Below, piece by piece: positions 14,939-21,796 of a stretch of 34,649 nt of DNA. Numbering within the stretch: the first letter of the stretch is position 1; each line of letters opens with the position of its first letter. A model generated the notes under the pieces. It saw nothing but the letters and a program-made list of their open reading frames with translations. It was not told the origin of the DNA and made no database searches. Source of the stretch: Actinomycetota bacterium (GTDB lineage Bacteria > Actinomycetota > Actinomycetes > Streptosporangiales > Streptosporangiaceae); assembly GCA_003168295.1 (NCBI GenBank), contig PMST01000351.1, positions 26,707 to 61,355 of the forward strand. The letters run 5' to 3'. The position numbers and the translations under genes were made by a program.

Positions 14939-15864
14939 AGGACCAGCTCAGGCACGCTGCCGAAGATCGCGTCGCCCACCTCGCCGATCGACCACCGCCC
15001 GGCCGGCCGTTCCAGCCAGAAGAACGGCACGGTGTTCACGACCGTCGACATCAGGGGAAACAGCGCCGGGTGCTCCTCGGTGAACATCGGACCGTACATG
15101 CACTCCTGCAACGCATGGAACTTGTCACCCCCGCTGACCTGAGTCAGCACGACGTCATCGGCACGCGACAGCCGAAGTACGTACAACGCCCGGAGCCGGC
15201 CTGCCCGCCAGGCCATGCCGTCATGGGTGAGGATCGCGGCCTTCATCCGCCGCCACGGCTGCAGCTGCGCCGGATCGACCGTGTAGCCGAGACCCTCGGC
15301 GGCGTCCTCGGCGAGGTGAGTCTGCGCCACGCCGGGCAGGACCTCCACCGACCTGGGCGCACCACCGGGCCGCAGCGCGGTCACGTCGTCGGAGAGCATC
15401 CGGCCGCCGCGATCGCGCAACGCGGCCAGGGTCGTCGATTTCCCGGCCCCAGACTCACCGCCGATCACGATCACGCCACCAGGCACCTCGACCGCGTTGG
15501 CATGCAGGACGAGCAGGCCGCGGTGCCGCAACAACGCGGCCAGCACCTGGTCGGTAAAGTGCCGGGCGAGGATGGCGTCCTCGCACCCGGGGTTCCGCTC
15601 GAACGTCACGGCGTCCGCTTCAACCAGGAATCGCCCGGCCCGCCGGCCGCCGCGCAGCAGGAACAGTCCCGGAGCGGCATCCCACGACGCCTCGCTGGCC
15701 TGCGGCGCGCGCAGCCGCCGTGGCACCAGGCCCTCACCCACGACGACATCGGCGCCAGTGACATCTACGCCAGGCGCAACGCAGCCGGTGTCGACCGGGG
15801 TCAGCGCCGGGCAGGCGAACGGCACCCGGATCGTCAGCCCGTAGGCGTGGTAGGTGTAGCTCAT
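14935..15864 (-). CDS. HPr-kinase-like protein 2, probable lasso peptide kinase
   Basis: Predicted 309-residue protein. A beta-rich N-terminal region (MSYTYHAYGLTIRVPFACPA) is followed by the HprK-type core: LLVLHANAVEV, Walker A GGESGAGKST (residues ~135-144) and RGGRMLSDDVTAL with the paired Asp. This is the full set seen in lasso kinases such as the paeninodin enzyme, which uses ATP (or other NTPs) to phosphorylate the C-terminal Ser of the precursor. Here the matching residue would be Thr59 of the precursor. It is coupled by ATGA overlaps to the B2 gene upstream and the sulfotransferase downstream. Of the two kinases this has the more canonical P-loop and is the better candidate for the primary phosphorylation. 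Confidence 0.83.
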   Translation of the reverse strand: MSYTYHAYGLTIRVPFACPALTPVDTGCVAPGVDVTGADVVVGEGLVPRRLRAPQASEASWDAAPGLFLLRGGRRAGRFLVEADAVTFERNPGCEDAILARHFTDQVLAALLRHRGLLVLHANAVEVPGGVIVIGGESGAGKSTTLAALRDRGGRMLSDDVTALRPGGAPRSVEVLPGVAQTHLAEDAAEGLGYTVDPAQLQPWRRMKAAILTHDGMAWRAGRLRALYVLRLSRADDVVLTQVSGGDKFHALQECMYGPMFTEEHPALFPLMSTVVNTVPFFWLERPAGRWSIGEVGDAIFGSVPELVL

Positions 15865-16334
15865 CCGCGCAGGCCGGCCGATGGCCGATAGGCGGCGATG
15901 ACGGAATACCGGTGCTGGCTGCCACCTCCGGTGACGAGGCCGTCACCGCACCGCAACCAGCTGTGAGCGATGAGCTCGCCTCCGGCGTCCTTAGCGACGC
16001 CTAGGTACACGACGCTCGGGACATCATGTCGGCGGAGCATCACGTAACCGGCCAGCGACTGGACCAGGCAGGTGCTGAGCCACGGCGTGCGGGCGGCCAC
16101 ACCTTGCACCGCCCACCCGATCGCCTCGGCCCGGGCCCGGTGGCCTGCGCAGGATGAGAGCGAGACGTCCGAAGGGTCGGACTGCGTCAGCCCCAGCAGC
16201 GATGCCAGCCGCCGGTACGGCAGCACCAGGACGGCGACCCGCAGTAGCCCCAGCCACCCGATCGCCTCGATGAGCAGGCGCCGCTCCGTCGGCGAAAGGC
16301 CCCGGGCGCGGACCAGATCACGGCCCAACGACAC
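15861..16334 (-). CDS. lasso leader peptidase B2 (transglutaminase-like)
   Basis: Predicted 157-residue protein of the lasso B2 / transglut_core3 family, which cuts the leader from the core after B1 delivers the precursor. The Cys protease residues are visible: C89 in RTPWLSTCLVQSLAGYVMLR, H124 in ELIAHSWLRCGDG, and probably D131. Length and the N-terminal helix (LSPTERRLLIEAIGWLGLLR) fit split B2 proteins. Start GTG 16334 has GAAGGGA with 8-nt spacing and overlaps the B1 gene by 17 bp; the end overlaps the second kinase gene by ATGA. Works in the cytoplasm together with B1 and C. Confidence 0.92.
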   Translation of the reverse strand: MSLGRDLVRARGLSPTERRLLIEAIGWLGLLRVAVLVLPYRRLASLLGLTQSDPSDVSLSSCAGHRARAEAIGWAVQGVAARTPWLSTCLVQSLAGYVMLRRHDVPSVVYLGVAKDAGGELIAHSWLRCGDGLVTGGGSQHRYSVIAAYRPSAGLRG

Positions 16335-16602
16335 GCGCGATCCCTTCGCAGGTCAGCTCGGCCAGGAACGGCAGCACGTCGGCCGCGACCTGATCCGGCG
16401 TGGTGTCGAAGTCCTGGCTCAGCTTCCGGCAGAGCTCGGCCACCTCGTGGGGTTGCTCGATGAGATCCCACACGGCGCGGCCGATCGCGTCGAGTCCGAC
16501 GTAGTTGTCACGATCCGGGTTCAAGATCACGATCTCGTCGTCGACGGCCGTGCTGAGCAGTCCGGCGGTCCGGACGACGACCGTGCCAGGCTCGATAGTC
16601 AT
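16318..16602 (-). CDS. lasso RiPP recognition element B1 (PqqD-like)
   Basis: Predicted 94-residue PqqD-family protein. The three-strand start (GTVVVRTAGLLSTAVDDEIVIL) and the conserved YVGLDAIGRAVWDLIEQP, then the helices VAELCRKLSQDFDTTPDQVAADV, are hallmarks of a RiPP recognition element. It binds the leader motif (W27-P30-I32 here) and brings the precursor to the B2 peptidase. It lies 15 bp after the exporter gene and overlaps the B2 gene, as in most actinobacterial clusters where B is split in two. Confidence 0.93.
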   Translation of the reverse strand: MTIEPGTVVVRTAGLLSTAVDDEIVILNPDRDNYVGLDAIGRAVWDLIEQPHEVAELCRKLSQDFDTTPDQVAADVLPFLAELTCEGIARVVGP

Positions 16603-16617
16603 GAAAGGTCCAATCAG

Positions 16618-18432
16618 TCAGGAGGGGCGTCCGGCGAGGACATCGTGACGGCGGGCCGGGACGACCCGGCCGTCGGCCACCGTGATCACCTGGTCGGCGT
16701 CGCGAAGGGAGGAGCGCTGATGCGCGATGACAAGAATGGTCATGCTGCCGTGCAGCATCGCCAGCGCGTCGAGGATGGCGGTCTCGTTCCCGGCGTCGAG
16801 CGAGCTGGTCGCCTCGTCAAGCACGAGCAGCGTCGGCTCGCGGAGCAGCGCACGAGCCAGGGCGATGCGCTGACGTTCTCCGCCGGAGAGCCTCGCCCCT
16901 CGGTCGCCGACGACGGTATCGAGACCGTCGGGCAGCTGACGCACGAGTGCTTCGGCTGACGCCAGCGCCAGCGCCCGCCACAGTTCGCCCTCGCTCGCGC
17001 CAGGCTGGGCCCACAGCAAGTTGGCCCGGATGCTCTCATGGAACAAGAAGACGTCCTGGGGCACCATCGCCACCTCCTCGCGCCACCGCGGGATGAGCTC
17101 GCCGGCCAGCGCCGCGCCGTCAATCAGCACCCGGCCCGACGTCGGTACCAGCAGTCCCACGGCCAGGTCGGCGATGGTGGTCTTCCCTGCTCCTGACGGA
17201 CCGACCAGCGCGGTGGTCGCGCGGGCGGGCACCTCAAGGGTCACCCCGTGCAGCACTTCGACCGGCTGGCTGTCCGGCCGCCGGTAGGAAAAGCAGACAC
17301 TGTCGAGGCACAGTCGATCCGAGAGGACCGGACGGCGCTCGGAGAGGGCGAGAGGGCGATCGGAGAGGATCGGACGGCGCCGGCTGGGAGCAGGCTGAAG
17401 TTCCCCTTCGGCGGCGCGGGCGCAGTCATCGATCACGGCGGTGAGCTCGCCGAAGGCGGGCAGCGACTGGGCCAGCGTCTGCACGTTGGACTGGGCCTGG
17501 GTGACCTGTGGCACCAGGCGGGTGAAAATGAAGGCAAGCACCAGCAGTTCGGCGAGCGAGACGGCGTGCTGGCCGGCGACGACGTCGATCAGCACCGCCA
17601 GGACGACGGCCGTGGCGCTGAACTGCACGGCCCCAGCGGCGGCCTGAGCCTTGGTGAAGTCGATCTGCGAACGCCTGGACCGGGCAATCGCGCTGTCGAA
17701 ACTCGTGAGGTGCCCGGGCTCAAGCCCGTGGACCTTGGCGAGCTTGAGCCCGTCAAGGAACCCGGTCACCGAGGCGAGCACGCCCCGGTTGAGCTGGACC
17801 AGCTCCCGGCCCAGGCGGCGGCTGCGCGCGACCAGCGGCCACATCAGCGCCGCGAGGCCGATGCCGGTCGCCATGGCGAGGCCGGTGACCGCCGGGGAGA
17901 TGCGCAGGGCCACAGCCACCTGCACGATGATGACGACAACGGCGACGCCGAGATTCAGCACGGCGAGCGTCCCCTGGCCGACCCAGCTGACGTCGATAGT
18001 CAGCGCGGTGAGCAGATCGGACTGGCGCAGGCCGAGAAGGTGCCGCCACTCGGCACGGGCGATGGTTCCGTAGAGCCGCTGACGCAGCTCATCGACGAAC
18101 TCCAGGCGATAGCGCACCAGCAGCACGTTCTGGTAGGCGGTGAGCGCCGCCGCCATGGTGACCACGGCGACGTAGACGACCAGCATGGCGCTGAGGGAGA
18201 GCGGAACGCCGAGGGCATGGAAGGCCTCGCGGGCGCGCGCCATCAGCCCTGCTGCGGAGGCTGCCCGGCTGACTCCGGCCAACTCCAGGAGCGGCACCAG
18301 CAACAGCAGCCCCGCGCCCTGGATCAGTGCGGCGATCACCTGGACGGTGAGCACCCACGCCAGCCGCCGCGGGTTGCCCGCGGCCAAGGCCGCAAGGAAC
18401 CTGCCCGCTCCTGCACCCGGATGAGCCCTCAC
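16618..18432 (-). CDS. lasso peptide ABC exporter (D protein)
   Basis: Predicted 604-residue half-transporter with fused membrane and ATPase domains. The first ~330 residues carry about six hydrophobic segments (e.g. LAWVLTVQVIAALIQGAGLLLLVPLLELAG). The ATPase has Walker A GPSGAGKTTIAD, signature LSGGERQRIALARALL, Walker B LLVLDEATSSLD and H-loop VIAHQRSS. There is no N-terminal peptidase domain, as expected because B2 removes the leader. It should export the mature peptide and give self-immunity. GTG 18432 overlaps the nucleotidyltransferase stop (GTGA); the longer frame to 18516 lies inside that gene. An Arg/Pro/Leu/Ser-repeat linker (SRRRPILSDRPLALSERRPV) before the ATPase domain is unusual. 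Confidence 0.9.
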   Translation of the reverse strand: MRAHPGAGAGRFLAALAAGNPRRLAWVLTVQVIAALIQGAGLLLLVPLLELAGVSRAASAAGLMARAREAFHALGVPLSLSAMLVVYVAVVTMAAALTAYQNVLLVRYRLEFVDELRQRLYGTIARAEWRHLLGLRQSDLLTALTIDVSWVGQGTLAVLNLGVAVVVIIVQVAVALRISPAVTGLAMATGIGLAALMWPLVARSRRLGRELVQLNRGVLASVTGFLDGLKLAKVHGLEPGHLTSFDSAIARSRRSQIDFTKAQAAAGAVQFSATAVVLAVLIDVVAGQHAVSLAELLVLAFIFTRLVPQVTQAQSNVQTLAQSLPAFGELTAVIDDCARAAEGELQPAPSRRRPILSDRPLALSERRPVLSDRLCLDSVCFSYRRPDSQPVEVLHGVTLEVPARATTALVGPSGAGKTTIADLAVGLLVPTSGRVLIDGAALAGELIPRWREEVAMVPQDVFLFHESIRANLLWAQPGASEGELWRALALASAEALVRQLPDGLDTVVGDRGARLSGGERQRIALARALLREPTLLVLDEATSSLDAGNETAILDALAMLHGSMTILVIAHQRSSLRDADQVITVADGRVVPARRHDVLAGRPS

Positions 18433-19403
18433 CGGCCGTCGCCCTTGGCGAGCCTTCGGCGGACCCTGACGAAACGCACCGCGGAAACGAAGGCCGGCGC
18501 GAGATCCCACCACCACCTCGCATAGGCGAGCAGCAGGGTGCGCCCGTGCGCGTCGGGACGGCGCGACATGTGGCGGACCCAGGCCGGGCTCGGGAGGAGC
18601 TTTGAGCGGATCCGCTGCGCCTTAACGCGCAACGTGAGAGCGGACGAGAACTCAGTGAGCGACGCTGAGCCCCGAGGGGCGGAGAGCATCCAAGACCATG
18701 GATCGGCCGGTGAGAGATAGGGCAGAGCGAGGCTGTCGGCGATTTCGGCGCCGACCCCATGGTGGCGCAGCCCAAGCCCGAGGATTCCCGCGATGCCCAG
18801 TCGTGCCGCCAGGTCGGCGACCGGTCGCCAGTCATCCACGGACATCACCGTGATGGCCCGGCAGAGGTCCTCGCTGGTGTGGGACTGGAACCCGTGCTGC
18901 ACGGCGTGGACGACCACGTGCAGGGCGAGCGCGGTACGGCCGAGCACACAGACCTGGACGTCGCCGACTCCGATGGTCTCGGTGCCCGCGCTGAACGCCT
19001 CCCACAGGATTTCGTCGGGGGTGGGCAGCATGGGCAGGTTGCGGTGCAGGTCAACGCCGTCGTCCGGACCGCGGCCGAGTGCGGGCCTACGGGCGAACTC
19101 GATCTCCACCTTCACGCTCTGCTCGAAGGTGTGAAGCCCCTCCACTACCTCGGAAAAGCCGAGCGATTTGAGCATGGTCCGGGCGCGGCCAAATTCGCAG
19201 GCGGGAACGAGGATGTCGGTGTCGACGTAGGTGCGGCCACCGGACGGATAAAGCCACCGGGCGATCGACGGTCCCTTGAGCAAGATGCTCGGAATACCGG
19301 CATCCTGAAAGGCGCCGACGACCTCGGCGCTGACCCGATCACAGCCCAGTGCGCGCGCCGCGTTGAGCAGCGCTCGACCTGGGACCGCCCCCCGAGCGAT
19401 AAT
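18429..19403 (-). CDS. nucleotidyltransferase family protein (NTP_transf_5), probable ATT start
   Basis: Nucleotidyltransferase of the PF14907 type common in kinase-containing lasso clusters. The core reads GIPSILLKGPSIARWLYP then TYVDTDILVP (metal-binding Asp pair) and VKVEIEF. Relatives have helices before GIP; here the frame codes for a fitting stretch (AARALGCDRVSAEVVGAFQD) upstream of the first usual start, a TTG at 19283 inside LLKGP that would remove it. There is no ATG, GTG or TTG further up, but ATT 19401-19403 is in frame with GAGGGGG (19409-19415) 5 nt before it, so this 324-codon version is proposed; a CTG at ~19370 is an alternative. In the pseudomycoidin pathway a related protein is thought to extend the phosphorylated tail with sugar; a similar role is possible. 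First gene of the operon. Confidence 0.75.
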   Translation of the reverse strand: MIARGAVPGRALLNAARALGCDRVSAEVVGAFQDAGIPSILLKGPSIARWLYPSGGRTYVDTDILVPACEFGRARTMLKSLGFSEVVEGLHTFEQSVKVEIEFARRPALGRGPDDGVDLHRNLPMLPTPDEILWEAFSAGTETIGVGDVQVCVLGRTALALHVVVHAVQHGFQSHTSEDLCRAITVMSVDDWRPVADLAARLGIAGILGLGLRHHGVGAEIADSLALPYLSPADPWSWMLSAPRGSASLTEFSSALTLRVKAQRIRSKLLPSPAWVRHMSRRPDAHGRTLLLAYARWWWDLAPAFVSAVRFVRVRRRLAKGDGR

Positions 19404-19492
19404 GCTGACCCCCTCAGCACTTCTGGTCCCAGTACCGAACTCTACTCTCGTGAACCAGCCTCAAGCACCGTGAGCTAGCGTCGGCCAGCAAA

Positions 19493-19514
19493 GTGGTACC
19501 ATATCCTGTACTAC
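19493..19514. promoter_or_regulatory. inverted repeat before the antitoxin gene
   Basis: GTGGTAC (19493-19499) and GTACTAC (19508-19514) pair at 6 of 7 positions over an 8-nt spacer; the left part also holds the palindrome TGGTACCA. It ends 19 bp before the antitoxin start, where YefM-type antitoxins usually bind to repress their operon. Confidence 0.5.
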
Positions 19515-19533
19515 TACCGGAAGGGTGGCCGTC

Positions 19534-19803
19534 ATGCCGATCACCGCGAGCGAGGCCCGCAAGGAGCTCTTCCCGCTGATCAAGAAGGTCAACGAGGACC
19601 ACGACGCCATCGAGATCGTCTCCAGGCACGGCAACGCCGTCCTGCTCTGCGCCGAGGACTACGCCGCCCTGCGCGAGGGCGCTTACCTGCTGCGCTCGCC
19701 AGCCAACGGCCGCCGGCTGCTCAAGGCCTACGAGAACGCCCTGAACGGCACCCACCTAGCCGAACACGCCCTGATCGATCCCGACGCGGTGGACGCCCGG
19801 TAG
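19534..19803 (+). CDS. yefM: YefM/Phd-family antitoxin
   Basis: Predicted 89-residue antitoxin. The N-terminal Phd/YefM DNA-binding fold reads MPITASEARKELFPLIKKVN, then IEIVSRHGNAVLLCAEDYAAL; the C-terminal part (LLRSPANGRRLLKAYENAL) would wrap the toxin. ATG 19534 has GGAAGGG with 8-nt spacing; an in-frame GTG 9 nt upstream is too close to that site. It neutralises the RNase encoded 6 bp downstream and, with it, should repress the operon. It borders the lasso cluster, divergent from the nucleotidyltransferase gene. Confidence 0.93.
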   Translation: MPITASEARKELFPLIKKVNEDHDAIEIVSRHGNAVLLCAEDYAALREGAYLLRSPANGRRLLKAYENALNGTHLAEHALIDPDAVDAR

Positions 19804-19809
19804 CGCCGG

Positions 19810-20064
19810 GTGCGGCTGGTATTCGAGAACCAGGGCTGGGAGGACTACGCGTCCTGGCTCAAGACCGACCGCAAGATGCTCGCGCGGATCAACAAGCTGA
19901 TCTCCGATGTCCGGCGGGATCCGTTCACCGGCATCGGTAAGCCCGAGCCGCTCAAGTACCACCTGCCCGGGGCCTGGTCGCGGCGCATCGATGACGAGCA
20001 CCGTCTCGTCTACATCGTCACGGAAGCAGAGATCGTCATCCTCGCCGCCCGCTACCACTACTGA
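19810..20064 (+). CDS. yoeB: YoeB-family mRNA interferase toxin
   Basis: Predicted 84-residue ribosome-dependent endoribonuclease, exactly the length of E. coli YoeB. The catalytic residues fall at the same numbers: E46 (GKPEPLK), R65 (DDEHRLVY), H83 and Y84 in the terminal RYHY. It cleaves mRNA in the ribosomal A site under stress when the antitoxin is degraded. The GTG start follows the antitoxin stop by 6 bp with a GCGCCGGG stretch instead of a strong ribosome binding site, fitting coupled, lower toxin translation. All key residues are present, so it is probably active. Confidence 0.95.
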   Translation: MRLVFENQGWEDYASWLKTDRKMLARINKLISDVRRDPFTGIGKPEPLKYHLPGAWSRRIDDEHRLVYIVTEAEIVILAARYHY

Positions 20065-20115
20065 CCGCACCACCGCCCACCGGCCGCACCACCACCCCGT
20101 CTCAGGGTGCTGGTG

Positions 20116-20463
20116 TCACAGCCACCTACCTGCCAGGCCCGCCACCAGCCGCCAGCCGAGCAGGAACAGGCCGAGGAACGCCAGCGCCACGCCGATGAAC
20201 GCGACCGCCGTGCCCTGCCCGGACACCACCCGCAGCACCATGCCGAGCACGACCGTCCCGAGCCAGGCACCCACGCCCGCGGGAAAAAGCCCGAACGGCC
20301 GCCGCCAGGCCCGGGCCGCCAGCCAGCCGCCCGCCAGCCCGGCCAGGAACGGCCATGCCGTCGAGGCGATGCCGGCCAGGCTCTCGCCCTTCGCATGGCT
20401 AGCCCGCCCGATGATCACGAACAACAGCACGCAGCAGCAGTCGAGAACCAGCGCTCTTTTCAT
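20116..20463 (-). CDS. DUF3054 family membrane protein
   Basis: Predicted 115-residue integral membrane protein with four hydrophobic segments (e.g. LVLDCCCVLLFVIIGRASH, AWPFLAGLAGGWLAARAW, GAWLGTVVLGMVLRVV, TAVAFIGVALAFLGLFLLGW). The opening D-x5-LFVIIGRxSH and the RPFGLFPAGVGAWLGTV region are typical of DUF3054, a family of unknown function widespread in actinobacteria. Its ATG lies 2 bp after the stop of the dehydrogenase gene, so the two are cotranscribed; no functional link is evident. Confidence 0.85.
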   Translation of the reverse strand: MKRALVLDCCCVLLFVIIGRASHAKGESLAGIASTAWPFLAGLAGGWLAARAWRRPFGLFPAGVGAWLGTVVLGMVLRVVSGQGTAVAFIGVALAFLGLFLLGWRLVAGLAGRWL

Positions 20464-20465
20464 GA

Positions 20466-21476
20466 TCAGCGCTGCGGTTCGATGACGACCTTGAGCCCGG
20501 TGCGACGCGCCCCTTCTCCGAACGCCGCTCGTATCTCGCCCAGGCCCATCCGGCTCGTCACCACCGAGGCGAGATCCACCACCCCCCGCTCGGCCAGGCC
20601 AATGGCCCTCGGGTACACCTCGTTCATCCGCCGCACCATCGCGATCGTCAGCCCCTTGCGCCGAGCGGCCGAGGCCCCGAACCTGATCGCGTCGTCACCG
20701 GGGATGCCGGCCAGCACGACCCGTCCGCCCGGCCGGACCGAGGCGATCGCCAGCCCGACGCTCTCGTCGTTGCCCGCCGCCTCGAACGCCACATCCACCC
20801 CGTGGCCGGTCATCTCGCGCATGAGATCGTCCCCGAACGATCCAGGATCGGCCACCAGATCAGCGCCCGCCCGCGCCGCCGCTTCCCGCCGGTGGGCCAG
20901 CGGCTCGATGGCGAGCACCGAGCTCGCGCCCGCCGCCTTGAGCAGCTGGATGAGCAGCAGCCCGATCGGCCCGCAGCCCACCACCGAGGCCGAGCCGCCG
21001 TACGGCAGGTGTCCCAGGTCGACGGAATGCACCGTCACCCCGAGGGGTTCGAGCATGGCGCCGTCCGCGTCGGACAGCCGGTCGGGCAGCGGGTACAGCT
21101 GCGCCGCGGGCCAGGTCATGAACTCGCGCATCATGCCGTCGGTGTCCCCGTGCCCGGAAAACCTGAGGTGGTAGCACAGGTTCCGGTAGCCGTCGCGGCA
21201 GGCGCGGCACCGCTCGCACGGAATCGCCGGGTCGATCGCGACCCGCTCACCGCTCCGCGGCCCGTCGGCGATCACCCCGGCCCCCTCGTGCCCGAGCACG
21301 AGCGGATGTGTGAGCTTGGCGTCGCCGATCGCGCCCTCGTCCCACCAGTGCAGGTCAGAGCCGCAGATCCCGACCGCCGTAACCCGCACCAGGGCAGTCC
21401 CCGGAGCGTCGGCCGACGGCACCGGCTCCTCCGCCACCCGAAGGTCGCCCACCGCGTGGAGTCTCGCTACGCGCAC
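20466..21476 (-). CDS. zinc-dependent alcohol/polyol dehydrogenase (L-idonate 5-dehydrogenase-like)
   Basis: Predicted 336-residue medium-chain dehydrogenase. Catalytic zinc ligands are C38 (GICGSDLHWW), H63-E64 (GHEGAGV); structural zinc Cys are C87, C90, C93 and C101. The Rossmann motif VVGCGPIGLLLIQLLKAAGAS is followed by an acidic residue (AIEPL), pointing to NAD preference. The family oxidises sugar alcohols or acids such as sorbitol, xylitol or L-idonate. GTG 21476 is preceded by GGAGG with 7-nt spacing; a GTG at 21500 would place that site inside the gene and was rejected. The exact substrate is unknown. Confidence 0.87.
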   Translation of the reverse strand: MRVARLHAVGDLRVAEEPVPSADAPGTALVRVTAVGICGSDLHWWDEGAIGDAKLTHPLVLGHEGAGVIADGPRSGERVAIDPAIPCERCRACRDGYRNLCYHLRFSGHGDTDGMMREFMTWPAAQLYPLPDRLSDADGAMLEPLGVTVHSVDLGHLPYGGSASVVGCGPIGLLLIQLLKAAGASSVLAIEPLAHRREAAARAGADLVADPGSFGDDLMREMTGHGVDVAFEAAGNDESVGLAIASVRPGGRVVLAGIPGDDAIRFGASAARRKGLTIAMVRRMNEVYPRAIGLAERGVVDLASVVTSRMGLGEIRAAFGEGARRTGLKVVIEPQR

Positions 21477-21796
21477 CCGATCTCCTCCCGTCTGTTTCAC
21501 CCATTCTTAGCCGAACGGCAGTGGCGCGTCCTCCCGGCCAGCTAACCCGACCCAGGTGTCCCGGCAAAACCGGCTCGTCCGGCCTTATCGGCACCGCGCT
21601 CGCGGCCAGCCTGCGCGCTAGCGGCCGCGAGGTCATGAAAACGCGGCCGCGCTAGGGAACGCGGCCGCGCGGTAAGTGCAGTGCCGTTGATTTAAGACAG
21701 TGCTGTTGAAACGGCGGGACCAGTGATCCCCGGCGGCGGCCGGGGATCACTGGTGCAGGGCCCGCCTTCTCTGACCTCTCTGACCTCTCAGCCCCC
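21477..21796. other. 320-bp intergenic region with repeats and palindromes
   Basis: No gene is supported here. Three GCGGCCGC palindromes occur at 21621-21628, 21643-21650 and 21661-21668; the last two sit in a 12-bp direct repeat ACGCGGCCGCGC. Two direct copies CAGTGCCGTTGA (21679-21690) and CAGTGCTGTTGA (21698-21709) follow with a 19-bp period, then a strong hairpin. The right part is the 3' region of the protease gene; the left part should hold the dehydrogenase promoter. Confidence 0.6.
21719..21754 (-). terminator. strong hairpin after the HtrA-like gene
   Basis: A perfect 15-bp stem: ACCAGTGATCCCCGG (21719-21733) pairs with CCGGGGATCACTGGT (21740-21754) over a six-base loop. It lies 43 bp beyond the protease stop. 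No T-tract follows, as usual for actinomycete terminators; it also separates the protease gene from the dehydrogenase operon downstream on the same strand. Confidence 0.75.

Noticed and set aside
13279..15864. HPr-kinase-like genes as carbon catabolite regulators
   Set aside because: They lack the HprK N-terminal domain, there is no HPr gene near, and both sit in the lasso operon.
17248..18525. 425-codon plus-strand frame opposite the lasso exporter
   Set aside because: Asp/Gly/His/Gln-rich composition of an antisense frame; the exporter motifs are on the other strand.
21621..21668. NotI-type sites as vector or linker contamination
   Set aside because: They are embedded in continuous high-GC genomic sequence with imperfect surrounding repeats and no vector sequence.
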